From an uncultured Clostridia bacterium (lineage in GTDB: Bacteria; Bacillota; Clostridia; Oscillospirales; Ruminococcaceae): DNA of 47,477 nt. The notes beneath the pieces were generated by a model. It made no database searches, was not told the DNA's origin, and worked only from the letters and a program-made list of their open reading frames with translations. Shown in pieces: positions 1 through 10,366 of this stretch (its first letter is position 1; every line of letters starts with the position of its first letter). The stretch spans positions 1 through 47,477 of the forward strand of contig CANPXN010000019.1 of NCBI GenBank assembly GCA_947586185.1, in the 5' to 3' direction. The position numbers and the translations under genes were made by a program.

Positions 1-41
1 GGCGTGTTTATGGTCATTTTAACAAAAAAGGAGTATGTAAA

Positions 42-1076
42 ATGAAATCAGTATTTAAGAAGACATTGGCTTCAATCGTTGCAGTTGCTTCACTGGCTGC
101 AGTTGCTCCAGCTGCTGTAAGCGCTGAGGGTGCACAGCCAACAGGTTATGTTGCTGCTTCAGTAGGTGACAACGTTGCTGCTACACGTTACGGCGACATT
201 GTTGCAGAATCAACAGGTGCAGGAGTTTATGACTACTCAGCACTTGGTCTTGCTTCATCAGACATCAAGGCTGGTCTTGATGCACTCATCGCTGATGAGG
301 CTTCAATCTATGACGCATATGGTATGTCAAGAGCTGACTACATAACAGTTTCTGTTGGTCTTTATGATGTTCTTTCACCATTCATCAACGAAATTGCTAA
401 GGCTGTTGACGCTGAAATCGGCGCTAACGACAAGGAAACAGTAGCTAACATCAAGGCTGCAGTTGACGCTATGTCAGATGCAGAGCAGCTTGCAGCAGCA
501 GGTGCAATCGGTACTGCTCTTGAAGAAAATGCTACTATCAATGCAGCAATTTCTGCTTTTGTTGCTAACGCAAACGGTATTGTTGAAGACCTCAAGGCTA
601 TCAATCCTGATGCAACAATCTACTTCACAAACATTTACTCACCATATCTTGACGTATTAAATCCAGAAGCTGAAAACTTTGTTCAGCTTAACCCAACTCT
701 CGAAGGATATATTGGTACAGCTAACACAGCTCTTGGCGCTATTGACGGTGTAGAGCTTGTTGACATTGCTGCAATCTTCAAGGATCACCCAGAATACGTA
801 AAGGCTGGCGCTGATACAGAAGACTACAGACCAACTCCAACAGCTGAAGGTGCTAAGGCAATCGCTGACGCTGTAGCTGCTAAGGTTACTGCTGGTGTTC
901 AGGGCGATGCTAATGCTGACGGCAAGTTCAACATTGCTGATGCTGTTCTCGTTGCTAAGAAAGTTGCTGACCCAACAGTTTACTATGTAAAGACAGCTAA
1001 CGTTGACTTTGATGGTAACGGTGTAATTACTAACCCTGACCTGGTTGCTCTTATCCAGGCTATTGCTAGTAAGTAA
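42..1076 (+). CDS. Secreted dockerin protein with degenerate SGNH/GDSL-like domain
   Basis: 344 residues. A signal peptide (about residues 1-28, ending VSA) is followed by an Ala-rich domain and a C-terminal type I dockerin (about 287-344) with two Ca-binding loops beginning DANADGKFNIAD and DFDGNGVITNPD. The middle region follows the block order of SGNH/GDSL hydrolases: ASVGDN near the start, ADYITVSVGLYD where families have a GxND block, and YRPTPTAEGAKAIAD where they have DxxHPT. The catalytic Ser, the block III Asn and the catalytic His all appear replaced, so it may be a non-enzymatic cellulosome component. The fold call is inference; the dockerin is clear. A strong AAAAAGGAG site precedes the ATG. 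Codon use is narrow and biased, as in highly expressed genes. The promoter lies left of the window or in the first 41 bases. Confidence 0.8.
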   Translation: MKSVFKKTLASIVAVASLAAVAPAAVSAEGAQPTGYVAASVGDNVAATRYGDIVAESTGAGVYDYSALGLASSDIKAGLDALIADEASIYDAYGMSRADYITVSVGLYDVLSPFINEIAKAVDAEIGANDKETVANIKAAVDAMSDAEQLAAAGAIGTALEENATINAAISAFVANANGIVEDLKAINPDATIYFTNIYSPYLDVLNPEAENFVQLNPTLEGYIGTANTALGAIDGVELVDIAAIFKDHPEYVKAGADTEDYRPTPTAEGAKAIADAVAAKVTAGVQGDANADGKFNIADAVLVAKKVADPTVYYVKTANVDFDGNGVITNPDLVALIQAIASK

Positions 1077-1095
1077 TTATAATTTAACGCTACTT

Positions 1096-1129
1096 AAAAG
1101 ACCTGTATTTTATAATACAGGTCTTTTTT
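1096..1129 (+). terminator. Rho-independent terminator of the dockerin protein gene
   Basis: A perfect 14-bp stem (1096-1109 with 1114-1127), a 4-base loop and a T run lie 20 bases after the stop codon. Confidence 0.9.
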
Positions 1130-1332
1130 CTGTCCTGATAGTTGAATTATGTTGCTTTTTGTGGTATTATTAAAATTCAGGCAAAAGCCTTTAGGCGAGC
1201 TTCATTTTTATATTCATTAGGGGATGTATCATATACCGGATTTTCAGTGCGGATTGTGCTGCACAATGCCACGCTAAATGACGTTGGCAGCTCCCTTATT
1301 GAATCGCCTATTACTATATCTGGAGGTAACTT

Positions 1333-2061
1333 GTGGAAGAATACAGCTTTGAAAAGCTTTCTGATAAAATAAGCATCTGCGTGACAAAAAGTCATGGATT
1401 TGGCACTGACGCTTTTTTGCTGACTGCTTTTTCTGAATACCGCAAAAAGGATGTGGCATGTGATCTGGGAACGGGCTGCGGTATAATACCGCTTCTTATG
1501 CAGAGATATGCGCCTCCTGAGATCACTTATGGAGTTGATATCCAGCCTTTGGCGATAGAGCAGCTGGAAATGAGTCTTGAAAAAAGCGGTATAGATTCTG
1601 TAATACCAATATGCGCAGACCTTAAAGAGCTTTGGGAGGATGCTCCCTTGGGCAGGTTTTCTCTTGTTACCTGTAATCCGCCATATAAGGCAGGCAGCGC
1701 AGGGATAGAAAGCCTTATTCCTGCACACAGAATCGCAAGGCATGAGGTAATGTGCGATATAAATGATGTATGTGCCGCTGCAAATAAGCTGCTGAAATTC
1801 GGAGGAAGGCTTTGCCTCTGCAATCGTCCCGAAAGACTGGGGGATGTTATAACCGCTATGAAAAACAACAATATAGAGCCTAAGAGACTGCGCTTTGTAT
1901 CGAAAAACAGTAGTACAGCTCCGTGGCTGTTTCTTATTGAGGGAAAGAAAGGCTCAAAGCCGTTTATGAAGGTGCTTCCGCAGCTTTATGTAATGGGAGA
2001 AAATGGATACTCGGAGGAGCTTGAAAGAATTTATTCTATGGGTCTTGGAACGGAGGACTGA
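1333..2061 (+). CDS. tRNA1(Val) adenine-37 N6-methyltransferase family protein
   Basis: 242 residues. This is a class I SAM-dependent methyltransferase: motif I is CDLGTGCGIIPLL (about residues 43-55), and the NPPY catalytic motif of N6-adenine methyltransferases is in CNPPYKAG (about 115-122). Domain size and order match the TrmN6 (YfiC/YabB) family, which modifies A37 of tRNA1(Val) or acts on a related target. The start is GTG, chosen because GGAGGT sits 5-6 bases upstream and homology begins at once. The stop is one base from the rsmI start, so both are likely cotranscribed; family members often sit beside rsmI in Firmicutes. The exact substrate in this lineage is inferred. The 200 bases upstream hold no gene. 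Confidence 0.85.
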   Translation: MEEYSFEKLSDKISICVTKSHGFGTDAFLLTAFSEYRKKDVACDLGTGCGIIPLLMQRYAPPEITYGVDIQPLAIEQLEMSLEKSGIDSVIPICADLKELWEDAPLGRFSLVTCNPPYKAGSAGIESLIPAHRIARHEVMCDINDVCAAANKLLKFGGRLCLCNRPERLGDVITAMKNNNIEPKRLRFVSKNSSTAPWLFLIEGKKGSKPFMKVLPQLYVMGENGYSEELERIYSMGLGTED

Positions 2062-2062
2062 A

Positions 2063-2890
2063 ATGGGTACGCTTTTTGTGGTTGGAACTCCAATAGGAAA
2101 TATGGAGGACGTGACCTTTCGTCAGCTTGAAACGCTGAAAGATGTGGATTTTATTGCTGCTGAGGATACTCGTGTGACTTTAAAGCTGCTCAGCAGATAT
2201 GATATAAAAAAGCCGCTTATAAGCTATCACGGACACAGCACTAAAAGCTGCGCTGAGGGAATAATTCAGCGTATTTTAGGCGGAGAGAATGCAGCAATAG
2301 TTACGGATGCAGGTATGCCTTGTATTTCCGATCCCGGAGAGGAGCTTGTAAGAATGTGTCATGAAGCAGGCGTTCCGGTAAAGGTCGTTCCGGGTCCCAG
2401 TGCGGTTATTTCTGCCCTTGCTGTTTCCGGACTTATTACTTCAAGGTTTTCATTTGAGGGCTTTTTGTCCGTAAATAAAAAGCAGAGGTTTGAGCACCTT
2501 GAAAGCGTTAAAAACGATACGAGGACGCTTGTGTTTTACGAAGCGCCTCACAAGCTGAGAAATACTCTCAGTGATTTCCTTAAATATTTCGGAAATAGGA
2601 ATATCGCTTTGTGCAGAGAGCTTACTAAGATATATGAAGAAGTGCTCCGTATGACTTTGACTGAAGCGATAAGTTACTACGAGCTTAAAAATCCAAAGGG
2701 AGAATATGTGATCGTAGTGGAGGGAGCACAGGAAAGACCTCCTCTTGAGCTGACAATTGAACAGGCGGTAAAGCATGCATCAAGGCTTATAGAGGAAGGT
2801 ATGAAGCCTTCCGAGGCATGCAAGGAAACGGCAAGGGAGACAGGATATAAAAAAAGCGAGATTTATTCGGCGCTGAGCAAGGGAGAATAA
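2063..2890 (+). CDS. rsmI: 16S rRNA (cytidine-1402-2'-O)-methyltransferase
   Basis: 275 residues, the usual RsmI length. The tetrapyrrole methylase-type fold shows GTLFVVGTPIGNMED at the N-terminus, AAEDTR (about 33-38), the glycine-rich VTDAGMPCISDPG loop (about 80-92), VVPGPSA, and FYEAPHKL (about 160-167). RsmI 2'-O-methylates C1402 in the ribosomal P site. An in-frame upstream extension lies inside the preceding methyltransferase gene; the ATG at 2063 is preferred because it follows GGAGG at 2052-2056 and begins the conserved domain. It is the middle gene of a tight operon, with the kinase starting 4 bases after its stop. Confidence 0.93.
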   Translation: MGTLFVVGTPIGNMEDVTFRQLETLKDVDFIAAEDTRVTLKLLSRYDIKKPLISYHGHSTKSCAEGIIQRILGGENAAIVTDAGMPCISDPGEELVRMCHEAGVPVKVVPGPSAVISALAVSGLITSRFSFEGFLSVNKKQRFEHLESVKNDTRTLVFYEAPHKLRNTLSDFLKYFGNRNIALCRELTKIYEEVLRMTLTEAISYYELKNPKGEYVIVVEGAQERPPLELTIEQAVKHASRLIEEGMKPSEACKETARETGYKKSEIYSALSKGE

Positions 2891-2894
2891 AGAT

Positions 2895-3728
2895 ATGAAT
2901 GTAATTCCAAGAGTAGCATGTATTAACGATATTTCAGGCTTCGGGCGCTGTTCTCTTACTACCGCAATAGCTATACTTTCTGCAGCAGGAGTACAGGCAT
3001 GCCCAGTTCCTACAGCGGTTCTGTCAAAGCATACGGGATTTCCAAGCTTTACTTTCCATGATCTTACGGGGGATATGCCTAAGTATTTCGATACATGGGA
3101 CGATATCCCCATAGACGCAGTCTACAGCGGTTTTTTAGGCTCTCCAAAGCAGATAGACATAGTGTCCGACTTTATAATAAAACGCCGTAAAACGGCTCCT
3201 GACGTTTGTGTGATAATTGATCCGGTAATGGGTGATGCAGGAAAGCTTTATCCTACATACACCGATGAGATGAAGATGTGCATGAAGGAGCTTGTTTCCC
3301 ATGCGGATATAATCACCCCTAATCTTACAGAGGCATGCTTTTTAACGGGAACAGAGTACTGTGGGGAGGACGTTGAAGACAGTTTTGCTGAAAGGCTTGC
3401 TCAGCGGCTTGCTGAGATCGGATGTAATAAGATCGTTTTGACCGGTATAAGGCATGGGGATAGTATGGTAAATCTCACTTGGGATAACGGCAAGGTTTCA
3501 ATTGATGAGATACACCGCCTTGGAATTGTATTTTCCGGTACAGGAGATATTTTTGCCTCAGTTGTCTGTGCGTTTACGGCAAAGGGATATTCTCTTTCCC
3601 GCTGTGTTGCGGCTGCCGGAGGTTTTATATCCGATGTTATTGAGCATACTCTTAGTCTTAGCTCTCCGGTTAAGGACGGCGTGGTTTTCGAGCCTTTACT
3701 TAGCGAGATAAATAAATATTTATACTAA
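2895..3728 (+). CDS. Pyridoxamine/pyridoxal kinase (PfkB-ribokinase fold)
   Basis: 277 residues. It matches the pyridoxamine kinase family: the N-terminal NDISGFGRCSLTTAIAIL, substrate-lid region PTAVLSKHTGFP, IDPVMGDAGKLY (about 109-120), TPNLTEACFLTG (about 141-152) and the C-terminal anion-hole motif FSGTGDIFASV (about 212-222) with the catalytic Asp in GTGD. It would phosphorylate pyridoxamine or pyridoxal in B6 salvage. It is the last gene of the methyltransferase operon and ends at a strong hairpin. Whether it prefers pyridoxal or pyridoxamine cannot be read from the sequence. Confidence 0.88.
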   Translation: MNVIPRVACINDISGFGRCSLTTAIAILSAAGVQACPVPTAVLSKHTGFPSFTFHDLTGDMPKYFDTWDDIPIDAVYSGFLGSPKQIDIVSDFIIKRRKTAPDVCVIIDPVMGDAGKLYPTYTDEMKMCMKELVSHADIITPNLTEACFLTGTEYCGEDVEDSFAERLAQRLAEIGCNKIVLTGIRHGDSMVNLTWDNGKVSIDEIHRLGIVFSGTGDIFASVVCAFTAKGYSLSRCVAAAGGFISDVIEHTLSLSSPVKDGVVFEPLLSEINKYLY

Positions 3729-3729
3729 A

Positions 3730-3774
3730 AATAATCCCACTGAGAAGCTTTATTCTTCTCAGTGGGATTATTAT
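3730..3774. terminator. Bidirectional terminator between kinase and htrA genes
   Basis: An 18-bp perfect stem (3730-3747 with 3755-3772) with A/T-rich flanks lies between two convergent genes whose stops are at 3728 and 3792. Confidence 0.85.
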
Positions 3775-3791
3775 TTATGGCAATACCTTGG

Positions 3792-5444
3792 TCAGAAATC
3801 TCCTGAGGTATCAGCGCTGAGCCTGAACTCAATTTCAAAAGGTATCATTTTCTTTGACGTATCGTCCTTTTCAATTCTCAGGCATTTAAGCTTTAAGGTG
3901 TCTCCGCCCTTTTTGGTTTTGAGAATCCCCAGTAGATCGTCATAATTTGTAATCTTAACTCCCTCTGCCTCAGTGATGAAGTCGCCCTCCTGGAGCTCTG
4001 TATTGGCAATATCAAAGCCTTCTTTGATTGAAGTTACCCACAGACCGGATAAGCTGTCAGGGGCTTCGTAGCCGTATTCCTCTTCAAAAAGAGCTTTAGC
4101 ATAATCGGTATCCATTGAATAAAATTCAATGCCGATCCTTACACGTCCGCTTACATAGCCGTTTGAGATTATATCCTCAATGATCGGCTTTGCTTCGTTG
4201 ATCGTGATCGCAAAGCCAAGTCCCTCATAGCTTGCGCTTGCATATTTTGATGAGGTGATTCCTATAAGCTGACCATGCATGTTGACCAAGGCTCCGCCTG
4301 AGTTTCCCGGACTGATTGCTGCATTAGTCTGAATACAGTTCATTTCATAGCCTGATACATCGGTTTTTATTTTCCTGTCAAGGCCGGAAACGATGCCGTC
4401 TGTGACTGAGCCTGAAAGTCCGGCAGGATTGCCTATTGCAACGACCTTTTCACCCAGAACCACTTCGTCGGAATTTCCAAGCTCCGCTACCGGAAGTCCT
4501 GTTTCCTCTATTTTTATAACGGCAATATCGGTTTTAGCATCCCTGCCAATAAGCTGTCCGTTATATTCCTTTCCGTTGCTGAGTTTTACCTTGAAGTAAT
4601 CGCTGCTTTCAAGAACGTGAGTGTTTGTGACGATATATCCGTCTTCTGTTATAATTACCCCTGATCCGCTTGCAAGAGGCTTTTTAAGTCTGTTGCTGTA
4701 GGTGTAAATATCAACTATCTGAGGACGAATTTTTACTGCGATCCCCTCGGTTGAATATGTTCCGTCTTCAAGGCGAAGATTTTCGTCCTTAGAATCTGGC
4801 TTTGAGTTTGTGTTCAGCACTACCTTTTCGGAGCTGCCTTGAGAGGAGTAGCTGGCGCCATTGGACAGACTGCCGCTTTTAAGATCCATAAACACGCAGA
4901 ATATAATAAGGGCTGCCACAAGAATAAGCACTATAACGAGAAGAACTGCCGCAAGTTTATTTCCGCTATGGTTTTTAGAGGCCTGAGCCTTTGGATTTTC
5001 AAAGTTTATATGCTCGATTGGAGCGTTTTCTCTTTCCGGACTTCCGTTTAAAAAGCTGTCAAGAGCAGGATCATGGCTTTCAGACTGCTCCTGAACGCTT
5101 TCCAAAGGAGTTTCACCGGAAAAGCTGTTAAGTTCATTGTTCCGGTTAAAGCCGGAGGGTTCTGCTGTCTGCTCCACCTGTTCTGAAACATTTAGGGAAG
5201 GTTCATCCGGCAGTGGCTGCTCCTGAACGCTTTCCAAAGGAGCTTCACCGGAAAAGCTGTTAAGTTCATTGCTTCGGGTAAAATCGGAGGTTTCCGCTGA
5301 TTGTTCCACCTGTTCTGAAACATTCAAGGCAGGCTCAGCTATCTGGGGCGGCTCCTGAGGAGCAGTGTCCACGCTTTCGGGCACTGGATTTACACTTTGC
5401 TCCGGCGTTTCAGAAATATTATTTAAATTTTCGTTATTATCCAT
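3792..5444 (-). CDS. HtrA/DegP-like membrane-anchored serine protease with PDZ domain
   Basis: 550 residues. A long acidic, Pro/Glu/Ser-rich cytoplasmic N-terminus (1-162) contains two 44-residue tandem repeats. One membrane helix follows (about 164-186), then a trypsin-like domain with a complete triad: His276 (TNTHVL), Asp306 (KTDIAVIKI) and Ser382 (SPGNSGGAL). A C-terminal PDZ domain spans about 432-540. HtrA proteases degrade or refold misfolded exported proteins at the cell surface. The gene follows the histidine kinase by 15 bases and has AAAGGGAT before the ATG, so it is the last gene of a response regulator-kinase-protease operon like the CssRS-HtrA arrangement of Bacillus. The long cytoplasmic tail is unusual and may carry a separate function. 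Confidence 0.92.
   Translation of the reverse strand: MDNNENLNNISETPEQSVNPVPESVDTAPQEPPQIAEPALNVSEQVEQSAETSDFTRSNELNSFSGEAPLESVQEQPLPDEPSLNVSEQVEQTAEPSGFNRNNELNSFSGETPLESVQEQSESHDPALDSFLNGSPERENAPIEHINFENPKAQASKNHSGNKLAAVLLVIVLILVAALIIFCVFMDLKSGSLSNGASYSSQGSSEKVVLNTNSKPDSKDENLRLEDGTYSTEGIAVKIRPQIVDIYTYSNRLKKPLASGSGVIITEDGYIVTNTHVLESSDYFKVKLSNGKEYNGQLIGRDAKTDIAVIKIEETGLPVAELGNSDEVVLGEKVVAIGNPAGLSGSVTDGIVSGLDRKIKTDVSGYEMNCIQTNAAISPGNSGGALVNMHGQLIGITSSKYASASYEGLGFAITINEAKPIIEDIISNGYVSGRVRIGIEFYSMDTDYAKALFEEEYGYEAPDSLSGLWVTSIKEGFDIANTELQEGDFITEAEGVKITNYDDLLGILKTKKGGDTLKLKCLRIEKDDTSKKMIPFEIEFRLSADTSGDF
5086..5349. repeat. Two tandem 132-bp repeats within the HtrA N-terminal tail
   Basis: Copies at 5086-5217 and 5218-5349 differ at scattered bases and keep the reading frame. 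Each encodes 44 residues built around LNVSEQVEQ and NELNSFSGE. Confidence 0.9.
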
Positions 5445-5459
5445 CTGTATCCCTTTCTT

Positions 5460-6815
5460 TTATAACTGGCTGGAGGGCAATGTAACCGTAAATTCAGTAT
5501 GCTCATTAGGTATGCTTACAACAGTAATATTGCCATTATTAAAATTAAGCAGCTTCTTTACTATGCTAAGCCCAAGTCCTATTCCTGTTATATCTAAGCT
5601 TCTTGAAGCATCTGTTTTATAGAATCTGTCAAATATTTTTTGAATATCCTGATTGTTAATACCCTTTCCGGAATTTTTTATATTAATATAAACAAAATTA
5701 TTTTCAGAGTATACGCTGATTTCGATTTCTCCGCCTTTTTCTGTAAATTTAACAGCGTTCTCTATAAGATTATACATTATCTGGAACAGAATATTCTCAT
5801 CTCCGTTAATAAAAACAGGATCGCCGTCAAGTCCGGAGATATCAAGCTTCTTTTCCTCGATCTGCATTTCAAACAAAAAGAAAATTTCAACTATCATCTT
5901 TGACAAATTTATTTTTTCGCATTTCAAATCAAGAGAGCCTGTTTGAAGCCTTGTTATATTGAGCATTGTTGTGACAAGCCTGTTCATGCGGTTGACTTCG
6001 CTTTGAGTGCGCATAAGGTATTTCTTACGCTTCTCTTTGGCTATTGTTCCGTCAATAATTCCTGTTATAAAGCCGTTTATAGTTGTAAGCGGCGTCTTCA
6101 GCTCATGGGATACGTTGCTTACAAACTCATTTCGTTTAAGGCTGCTGTTTTGAAGCTGCTGCGCAATAAGCACAACAGCGCTGCTAAGGGGCTTAAGCTC
6201 CGGAGAACTGATCTCCGGCGGATCGCTTTCAAAGTTACCCTCGGCACATCTCGTAACATATTCCGAAAGCTTCAGCTCCTCGTTTATTTTTTTCATATGC
6301 CGTGAAAGGAACCATATAATATAAACTATTGTAATTATTAAAATCGGCAAAGCCGAGAGCGCTCCCGTTAAGGCAGCCTTTCGGTAAATATCCTGTGACG
6401 TGAGGGCTGCCGAGATATATAGTTCTTCACATTTGCCGTTTTTTAGCTCGACGCTTATGCTGCGGCAGTAGCTTAACTTGCCGTCGGAATAGCTCACCTC
6501 AGTGCCGGGTTTGTCTCCGTGTACTGATGGATCGGCTGTAGCTGAGATCGAAAGAGACTTAAGACCATACTTTTTCCGGAAAAAGTCAAGCTGACACGCA
6601 ATTAAGATGTCATTACTGATATTGATATCATCTGACCGGGAAGCCGCCTCCTGAATACTGTATCCAACAGACGAAGCGATAACCTCAAGCCGTGAAAGCG
6701 CTGCTCTTTTCTCAGCCGAAACGATTTTTGCGGCTGAGGCGAACCCTGTAAACAGAGTGCATATGATCAGCAGAACAAGCCCGGCACAGAATTGCCTTAA
6801 AACCTTTTTTCTCAT
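5460..6815 (-). CDS. Sensor histidine kinase of the HtrA operon
   Basis: 451 residues. Transmembrane helices at about 8-29 and 150-171 bracket an extracytoplasmic sensor region of about 120 residues. A linker precedes the HisKA box FVSNVSHELKTPLTT with phospho-acceptor His237, then the ATPase domain with NLIENAVKF, NSGKGI and GLGLSIVKKL boxes. The G1 box carries Asn where many kinases have Asp, a variant also found in other Firmicutes kinases. It lies between the regulator (87 bases upstream) and htrA (15 bases downstream). From this neighbourhood it probably senses secretion or envelope stress; the signal itself is not visible. Confidence 0.92.
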   Translation of the reverse strand: MRKKVLRQFCAGLVLLIICTLFTGFASAAKIVSAEKRAALSRLEVIASSVGYSIQEAASRSDDINISNDILIACQLDFFRKKYGLKSLSISATADPSVHGDKPGTEVSYSDGKLSYCRSISVELKNGKCEELYISAALTSQDIYRKAALTGALSALPILIITIVYIIWFLSRHMKKINEELKLSEYVTRCAEGNFESDPPEISSPELKPLSSAVVLIAQQLQNSSLKRNEFVSNVSHELKTPLTTINGFITGIIDGTIAKEKRKKYLMRTQSEVNRMNRLVTTMLNITRLQTGSLDLKCEKINLSKMIVEIFFLFEMQIEEKKLDISGLDGDPVFINGDENILFQIMYNLIENAVKFTEKGGEIEISVYSENNFVYINIKNSGKGINNQDIQKIFDRFYKTDASRSLDITGIGLGLSIVKKLLNFNNGNITVVSIPNEHTEFTVTLPSSQL

Positions 6816-6902
6816 AGCCGGTACCTACCTTTCCGCCGGCAGCAACAAAATTTGCCCAAAAGATCTGCGCAGACGCTTGTCAAGTTATGAATATTATGTC
6901 TA

Positions 6903-7604
6903 TTAGTCTTCGTCTTCTTCTGATTCAAATTTGTATCCTACGCCCCAAACTGTTTTGAGAGTCCATTTATCCGACACTCCCTCGAGCTTTTCTCTGAGCC
7001 TTTTAATATGAACGTCTATAGTACGGGAATCTCCGTAATACTCAAATCCCCATACCTCATCCAAAAGCTGGTCACGTGTGAACACACGGTTAGGATTTGA
7101 AGCAAGGAAGTATAAAAGCTCCAGCTCCTTTGGAGGAGTATCCAGAACCTTTCCGTCAACTTTAAGCACATATCTTGTAAGGTTAACTGAAAGCTTATCG
7201 TAATTCAGCTCCTTGTTATCAGCTTTTGACGGCATCTTTCCCGTTCTTCTTGCAACAGCCTTGATTCTTGCAATTACTTCCTTTGTGTCAAAAGGCTTGA
7301 CTATATAGTCGTCCGCACCAAGCTCAAGACCGAGAACCTTGTCAAAGGTTTCGCTTTTTGCAGTGATCATGATTATCGGAACGTTTGACTTTTTGCGGAT
7401 TTCACGGCAGATCTGCCATCCGTCAATTCCAGGGAGCATTACATCAAGAAGGACAATATCAGGTTTCAGGGCGTTAAATTTAACAAGAGCCTCTTCGCCG
7501 TCATGAGAAAGGATTATGTTGTATCCATCCTTTTCAAGATATAATCTCAGAAGATCACAAATATTTTTATCGTCGTCAACGATCATCACTTTTTCAAGGG
7601 ACAT
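6903..7604 (-). CDS. OmpR/PhoB-type response regulator of the HtrA operon
   Basis: 233 residues: a receiver domain with acidic pocket DDD (10-12), phospho-acceptor Asp54 (VLLDVMLPG) and the conserved KPF, followed by a winged-helix DNA-binding domain with DSRTIDVHIKRLREKLE. The start at 7604 is chosen because AGGAG lies just before it and the receiver fold begins there; an upstream in-frame start would add 14 non-homologous residues. It is the first gene of the operon with the kinase and HtrA, and probably activates that operon. A possible -10 box on the minus strand lies at 8002-8007, which would give a long leader containing the 7632-7859 repeat. Confidence 0.93.
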   Translation of the reverse strand: MSLEKVMIVDDDKNICDLLRLYLEKDGYNIILSHDGEEALVKFNALKPDIVLLDVMLPGIDGWQICREIRKKSNVPIIMITAKSETFDKVLGLELGADDYIVKPFDTKEVIARIKAVARRTGKMPSKADNKELNYDKLSVNLTRYVLKVDGKVLDTPPKELELLYFLASNPNRVFTRDQLLDEVWGFEYYGDSRTIDVHIKRLREKLEGVSDKWTLKTVWGVGYKFESEEDED

Positions 7605-7631
7605 ATGTAACTCCTCTTTTTTATTAAATTT

Positions 7632-7859
7632 AAGGCAATACCGCACAAAGATTGTGTGCAGATTGCGCAGTCAGATTTTTCGTCAGATCGCATAAAAAGC
7701 TCGCAGGCATACTGGTGTACCCCAAGGGCACTTCCTACGGGCGTATGTCAAGAGGTTTTTGTGTGACACCGCAAGGGTGCTTCCTGCGGTCGTATGACGG
7801 AAAATATGCCAGCAAGATGTGTGCAAAGCCGCAAGGCGTGCTTTGTGCGGTATTGTCTT
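7632..7859. repeat. Intergenic repeat with inverted ends (MITE-like)
   Basis: The ends at 7632-7650 and 7841-7859 are 19-base inverted repeats with one mismatch, carrying GGCAATACCGCACAAAG. Inside, a segment near 7723-7747 recurs 49 bases later (CAAGGG, CTTCCT, GTATG). No coding function is evident. The left half resembles the palindromic element at 46907-47068, suggesting one dispersed family. Confidence 0.65.
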
Positions 7860-8187
7860 ATAACCGACGCATGCTGATTAAGTAAACTTATCAGCGCTTG
7901 CTCCGATTTTAATCCAGACAGGATGTTTTAGAAAGCATTCTGCTGCATTTGATTACAAGATAAATCTTATTAACATTCAGCACAAAATAATGCTTAAATT
8001 TATTATACAACAATTTTGGTTGTATTTGTATGAGAAATTATGAAAATTTGATTACAAAGTCGTGAATAAGTTAAATATTATTTCTGATAGCACTGGTTTT
8101 AGTTAGTTATTATTACTATTTGAATTGTAAAATTGACAAAAAATATTGTTAAAAAATACAAAAATTAATTTAATATTCAAAATTCCC
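7860..8187. other. AT-rich intergenic region without a gene
   Basis: No open frame of note. It holds a possible minus-strand -10 box (8002-8007) for the regulator operon and a possible second plus-strand promoter for groES: TTGACA at 8133-8138 and TACAAA about 18 bases on. Confidence 0.5.
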
Positions 8188-8215
8188 TTGATTTTTCCTG
8201 TAAACTTGGTACAAT
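8188..8215 (+). promoter_or_regulatory. Sigma-A promoter of groES-groEL
   Basis: TTGATT (8188-8193), a 16-base spacer and TACAAT (8210-8215) lie directly before the CIRCE operator, placing the start site within or beside the operator. Confidence 0.8.
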
Positions 8216-8219
8216 AGTA

Positions 8220-8246
8220 TTAGCACTCGAAGTACAAGAGTGCTAA
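8220..8246. promoter_or_regulatory. CIRCE operator (HrcA binding site)
   Basis: TTAGCACTC, nine bases, then GAGTGCTAA: a perfect match to the consensus. HrcA, not encoded in this window, would repress groESL here until heat or protein stress. Confidence 0.98.
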
Positions 8247-8567
<321 letters not shown>

Positions 8568-8586
8568 TCAAATATATATTTTATGA

Positions 8587-10227
<1,641 letters not shown>

Positions 10228-10252
10228 TCCCACGAAAATAATAATGATTCTT

Positions 10253-10284
10253 AACGGCTTCGTAAAAATACGGAGCCGTTTTTT
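10253..10284 (+). terminator. Terminator of groESL
   Basis: AACGGCTTCGTA pairs with TACGGAGCCGTT (one mismatch) followed by T6. Near-identical hairpins recur at 10807 and 12670. Confidence 0.9.
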
Positions 10285-10308
10285 GTATATATTTTTGTAA
10301 GAATTGTA

Positions 10309-10337
10309 TTGACATATTAAAGGGGATCTATTATAAT
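10309..10337 (+). promoter_or_regulatory. Sigma-A promoter of the first Ig-like lipoprotein
   Basis: TTGACA (10309-10314), 17-base spacer, TATAAT (10332-10337): a perfect consensus 30 bases before the start codon. Confidence 0.9.
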
Positions 10338-10366
10338 ATATGTAACATAATATTAAGGAGGTATCT

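Noticed and set aside
1142-1372. Open frame before the tRNA methyltransferase gene
   Set aside because: No ribosome site, unbiased composition, and it runs into the methyltransferase gene in another frame.
7652-7885. Open frame inside the 7632-7859 repeat
   Set aside because: The frame follows the internal duplication of the repeat, is Cys-rich and unlike any family, and has no start site.
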